Shown: piece after piece, positions 7,678-10,259 of the stretch
How positions within the stretch are numbered: position 1 is the stretch's first letter
Layout of the letters: each line of letters opens with the position of its first letter
From: Parvularia atlantis
Lineage: Eukaryota; Opisthokonta; Rotosphaerida
Direction of reading: 5' to 3'
Assembly: GCA_943704415.1 (NCBI GenBank)
Contig: CALSCO010001316.1
Coordinates: 1 to 10,259 of the forward strand
Length of the DNA: 10,259 nucleotides
Notes under the pieces: model-generated
Seen by the model: only the letters and a program-made list of their open reading frames with translations
Database searches by the model: none
What the model was told of the DNA's origin: nothing
Made by a program: the position numbers and the translations under genes

Positions 7678-7884
7678 CCTGGCGCACGCGCGTGCGCACT
7701 CGGCCGCGCGCTCGGTGGCGCCGGCGGCGAGGGAAGGGGAACGGGCCCAGCGGCTCGCGGATGGATGTGGCGGGCGGGGTGGATGGCGCGATGCGCCGCG
7801 GATGGATGGCGATCGGCACCCGCTTCTGGCGAATTTCGTGGCGGGGCCCTGACCGCGCGCGGTTGCCGGCGCCAGCACTGCGAC

Positions 7885-10207
7885 ATGAACGGCGTGGCGG
7901 ACGACGCGCACCCGACCGAGGCCACGCCGCAGCCGCAGCCGCAGCACAGCGAGCCCGCGCCCGCGAGCAGGTGCAGCGCCGTGTACCGCGCACGCGCGCG
8001 CTCAACCGGCGCACGCTCAGCGGCGAGGCCGTGCCGCACGCTGTGAAGACGGAGGAGCCCGCGCCGCCAGCCCACCTGAGCGAGGCTGAGCGCCAGCTTG
8101 CCGAGAAGGAGCGGCAGCTGCGCGAGCGCGAGCGGCAGATGGCCGAGCTGGAGAAGCGCCTGCAGGAGCAGATGCGCGACCTCGAGGCCGCCAAGCGGTC
8201 GTCCACGGCCGCGTTCGACTCGAACGACTCGGCCACCCACTCGCCCGCGCACGCCGCCGTGTCGTCCACGCCCGAGCCCGCCAAGCGGCAGCGCCTGGAC
8301 GACGGCTCGGCGGTCGCGGCACCGACGCACACGCCCGCACCGGCACCCGCACTAGCGCACACGCCCACGCACGCTCCCGCACCGTCGCCGTCCGACGGCA
8401 GCGGCGCCGCGCCGTTCAGCGAGGAGCAGAAGCGCGTGGCAACGAGGTGGCGTCGGGTCCGCACGCGCACATGCGCCCTCTCACACCGTGCGCGCGCGCG
8501 GCGCGCACAGCATCCTGCAGATGCTCGCCAAGCAGCCCGAGTGGCCCTGGTTCTCGCTGCCCGTCGATACCAATATGTACGCCGACTACCTCACGGTCGT
8601 CAAGACGCCAATGGACTTTGGCACGATCGGCAAGCGCGTCGCGAGCGAGTACACCTCGGCCGAGCAATTTGTGACCGACTGCCGCCTCGTCTTCTCCAAC
8701 TGCTATCAGTACAACCAGCCCGAGTCGCTCGTGACCAAGGGCGCGAGCCGGCTCGAGAGCCTCTTCAACAAGTCGGTGCCGAAGCTTCGCGCGCAGCAGG
8801 TGCGCCCGGCCCGCGACTGCACGGTCGATTGCGCGCGTGCGCGCGCGCGCTCACACTCCGTTCCTTGCCGCGTCAGGCCAAGGACATGGCCGCACGCGGG
8901 CTCGCGTCGCTGCCCTCGCCCGCCGCGCGCCCGCTCAAGGACAGGAGAGACAGCGACTTTTCGATCGACCGGCCCAAGCGCGCCAAGCACGAGCCGCCGC
9001 CAAAGGACCTGCTCATGCAGAACCCGCGCAAGGTGCGCCGTGGCCCATTGCGCGGCGCACGCCCCGCACGGCTGACCAGCGCTCGCGTCACGCGCAGGCG
9101 AAGCTGTCGAGCGGCCTCAAGTACTGCGCGACAATCCTGAAGGAGGTCATGTCGAAGAAGTACCGCGACATCAACCACCCGTTCCTGCAGCCGGTCGACT
9201 GGCGGGCGATGAACTTGTTTGATTACCCGACGGTGCGCGCCGCACTCGCGCGTGCGCTCGTGGGTGTGTGCGTGGCCGCCGACGCAGCGCCCGCGCAGAT
9301 TGTCAAGTTCCCGATGGACCTGGGCATGGTGCGCCGCAAGCTCGAGTCGGGCGAGTACCCCGGGCCGGCCGAGTTTGCCGCGGACGTGCGCCTCGTGTGG
9401 AGCAACTGCATGCAGTGCGGCGCGGCGCGGCGCGGCGGCCGAACGCGCCAGGCGCACAGCGGTCGCTGACTTGCTGACCGCAGGTACAACCCGAAGGACA
9501 ACCCGATTCACCAGATGGCGCTCAAGCTGTCCAAGGTGTTTGAGGAGCGCTTTGCGGCGATGCCCGAGTTTGACGAGGACGAGAGTGACTCGGACGAGGA
9601 CGACCTGGACGCGGGTGCGTGCGAGAAAGCGGGCGGCGGCCACGCGGGGCTCATGTGTTCTTGCAGCGCCCGCGACGCCGATTGCCCGCAAGTCGTCGTC
9701 GTCGGGCAAGCACCACCACCACCAGCACGACAAGCACGAGAAGCACCACCACCACGACCGGCACGCCGACGGCGGCGACAAGATCGCCGACATGCAGTCG
9801 GAGATCGAGACGCTCAAGCGCATGATCGACTCACTCAAGAAGGGCGGGAGCGTGTCCAAGGGGACCACGCCCGAGAAGTCGTCGTCGTCCTCCAAGGACA
9901 AGTCGCGCCACTCGCCCGCCGGCCCGCTCGCCAAGTGCGCCCGCACCCGCACCCGCGTCCACTGCGCTGCGACGGCGTGCGCTCACAGGCTGCGTCGTCG
10001 CAGGTCGCCGTCGTCTGGCATGAAGGCCTCCAAATCTAGCTCCGACCCGCACAAGAAGGCCAAAAAGAAGCACAAGGAGGGCAAGGACAAGGACAAGGAG
10101 CGCCGGCCGTCAACGGGCGGCGCGGGCGGGTCTGCCTCGACGCCGGGTAAACACAAGTCGCCGGGTGGCGGCGCCAAGGCCGGCGCCGACGACGACCGCA
10201 AGATGAC
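7885..10207 (+). CDS. BET-family double-bromodomain protein, cut by the right edge
   Basis: Nine exons seen: 7885-7970, 8021-8446, 8511-8799, 8877-9032, 9098-9232, 9299-9414, 9484-9614, 9667-9934 and 10004-10207, giving 603 residues plus two bases. BET proteins (BRD2/3/4, fungal Bdf1) bind acetylated histones and promote transcription. An acidic N-terminus is followed by a charged coiled coil (about 49-88) and a Thr/Pro/Ala-rich linker. BD1 (about 165-266) has PEWPWFSLPVD, VKTPMDFGTI and CYQYNQPE, with acetyl-lysine Asn at 239. BD2 (about 320-430) has INHPFLQPVD, VKFPMDLGMV and MQYNPKDN, with Asn at 405. After BD2 come an acidic stretch, a His-rich stretch (about 461-476), a short coiled coil and a Lys-rich region. 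BD2 has His where the WPF-shelf Trp usually lies. The NET domain expected after the Lys-rich part lies beyond the window. The start ATG at 7885 was chosen because its frame splices cleanly; a longer alternative N-terminus is possible. Confidence 0.9.
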
Positions 10208-10259
10208 GTGCGTTGCGTCCGCGCCCTGTGCTGCGTCGCGCTGCTGCTGACACCCCCCC
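10208..10259 (+). other. start of a further BET intron, truncated at a poly-C tract
   Basis: The exon ending AAG ATG AC is followed by the consensus donor GTGCGT at 10208. A CTGCTGAC branch-like site lies near the end, and the window stops in a run of seven C. The first intron of the membrane-protein gene has the same build (CTGACAG, then C's, then AG), so the acceptor is probably only a few bases beyond the edge. Confidence 0.75.

Larger units (their letters stand above)
7463..7884. promoter_or_regulatory. divergent promoter region between ZC3H3-like and BET genes
   Basis: The 422 nt between the opposite start codons hold several recognisable sites: a TATA-like box, two copies of a 14-nt sequence around CACGTG, a perfect TGACGTCA and one of two ACGCGT boxes (the other lies just inside the ZC3H3-like coding region). 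The BET leader contains upstream ATGs, for example at 7761. No independent gene is supported. Confidence 0.65.

Noticed and set aside
6752-8470. Very long open frame on the minus strand (572 codons) opposite the BET start
   Set aside because: It is Arg/Ala/Cys-rich low-complexity sequence, opposite clear coding sequence on the plus strand. Its only credible part is the exon of the ZC3H3-like gene. Long stop-free shadow frames are expected at this GC content.
1-10259. Bacterial operon, prophage or integrated virus
   Set aside because: All genes carry spliceosomal introns and are eukaryotic families. No capsid, polymerase, integrase, transposase or terminal repeat is seen.

Overview
The window is nuclear DNA from a very GC-rich, gene-dense eukaryote. 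Five protein genes fill almost all of it, and every one is broken up by tiny spliceosomal introns. I reconstructed 34 complete introns of 47 to 85 nt, plus one cut by the right edge. Donors are mostly GTGCGY, a CTGAC- or CTCAC-like branch site usually lies near the 3' end, and acceptors are CAG or AAG. Exons were joined by matching conserved protein blocks across frame changes, and every junction keeps the reading frame. The gene set (CCCH protein of animal ZC3H3 type, double-bromodomain BET protein, Atp12, NDUFAF7) suggests a unicellular opisthokont such as an early-diverging fungus or a relative of animals. That placement is an inference; the species cannot be read from the window.

Layout from left to right. 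(1) 96-1773, minus: NDUFAF7/MidA-type methyltransferase for respiratory complex I assembly, 10 exons. (2) 1803-2950, minus: Atp12 (ATPAF2), F1-ATPase assembly chaperone, 7 exons; its stop codon lies 29 nt before the NDUFAF7 start. (3) 2951-3238: divergent promoter region. (4) 3239-5751, plus: a type II membrane protein with an HxRRGD fucosyltransferase-like domain, 7 exons. (5) 5752-5796: only 45 nt between two convergent stop codons. (6) 5797-7462, minus: ZC3H3-like protein with five CCCH zinc fingers, a repeat region with about 20-residue spacing and an acidic tail, 6 exons. (7) 7463-7884: divergent promoter region with a TATA box, E-box/G-box pair, CRE palindrome and MluI-type boxes. (8) 7885 to beyond the right edge, plus: BET protein with two bromodomains, 9 exons seen, cut inside an intron before the expected NET domain.

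The two left genes both serve mitochondrial respiratory-complex assembly and sit head to tail as if they shared transcription. The two right genes (nuclear mRNA processing and chromatin reading) share a divergent promoter region. No mobile element, CRISPR array, tRNA, rRNA or virus-like gene was seen. The clearest unusual signals are two GC-AG introns with the same donor context, a run of six in-phase splice donors next to a CA microsatellite, eight introns of length divisible by three (six checked and stop-free), an in-frame alternative N-terminus for the BET protein, and extremely short intergenic gaps.
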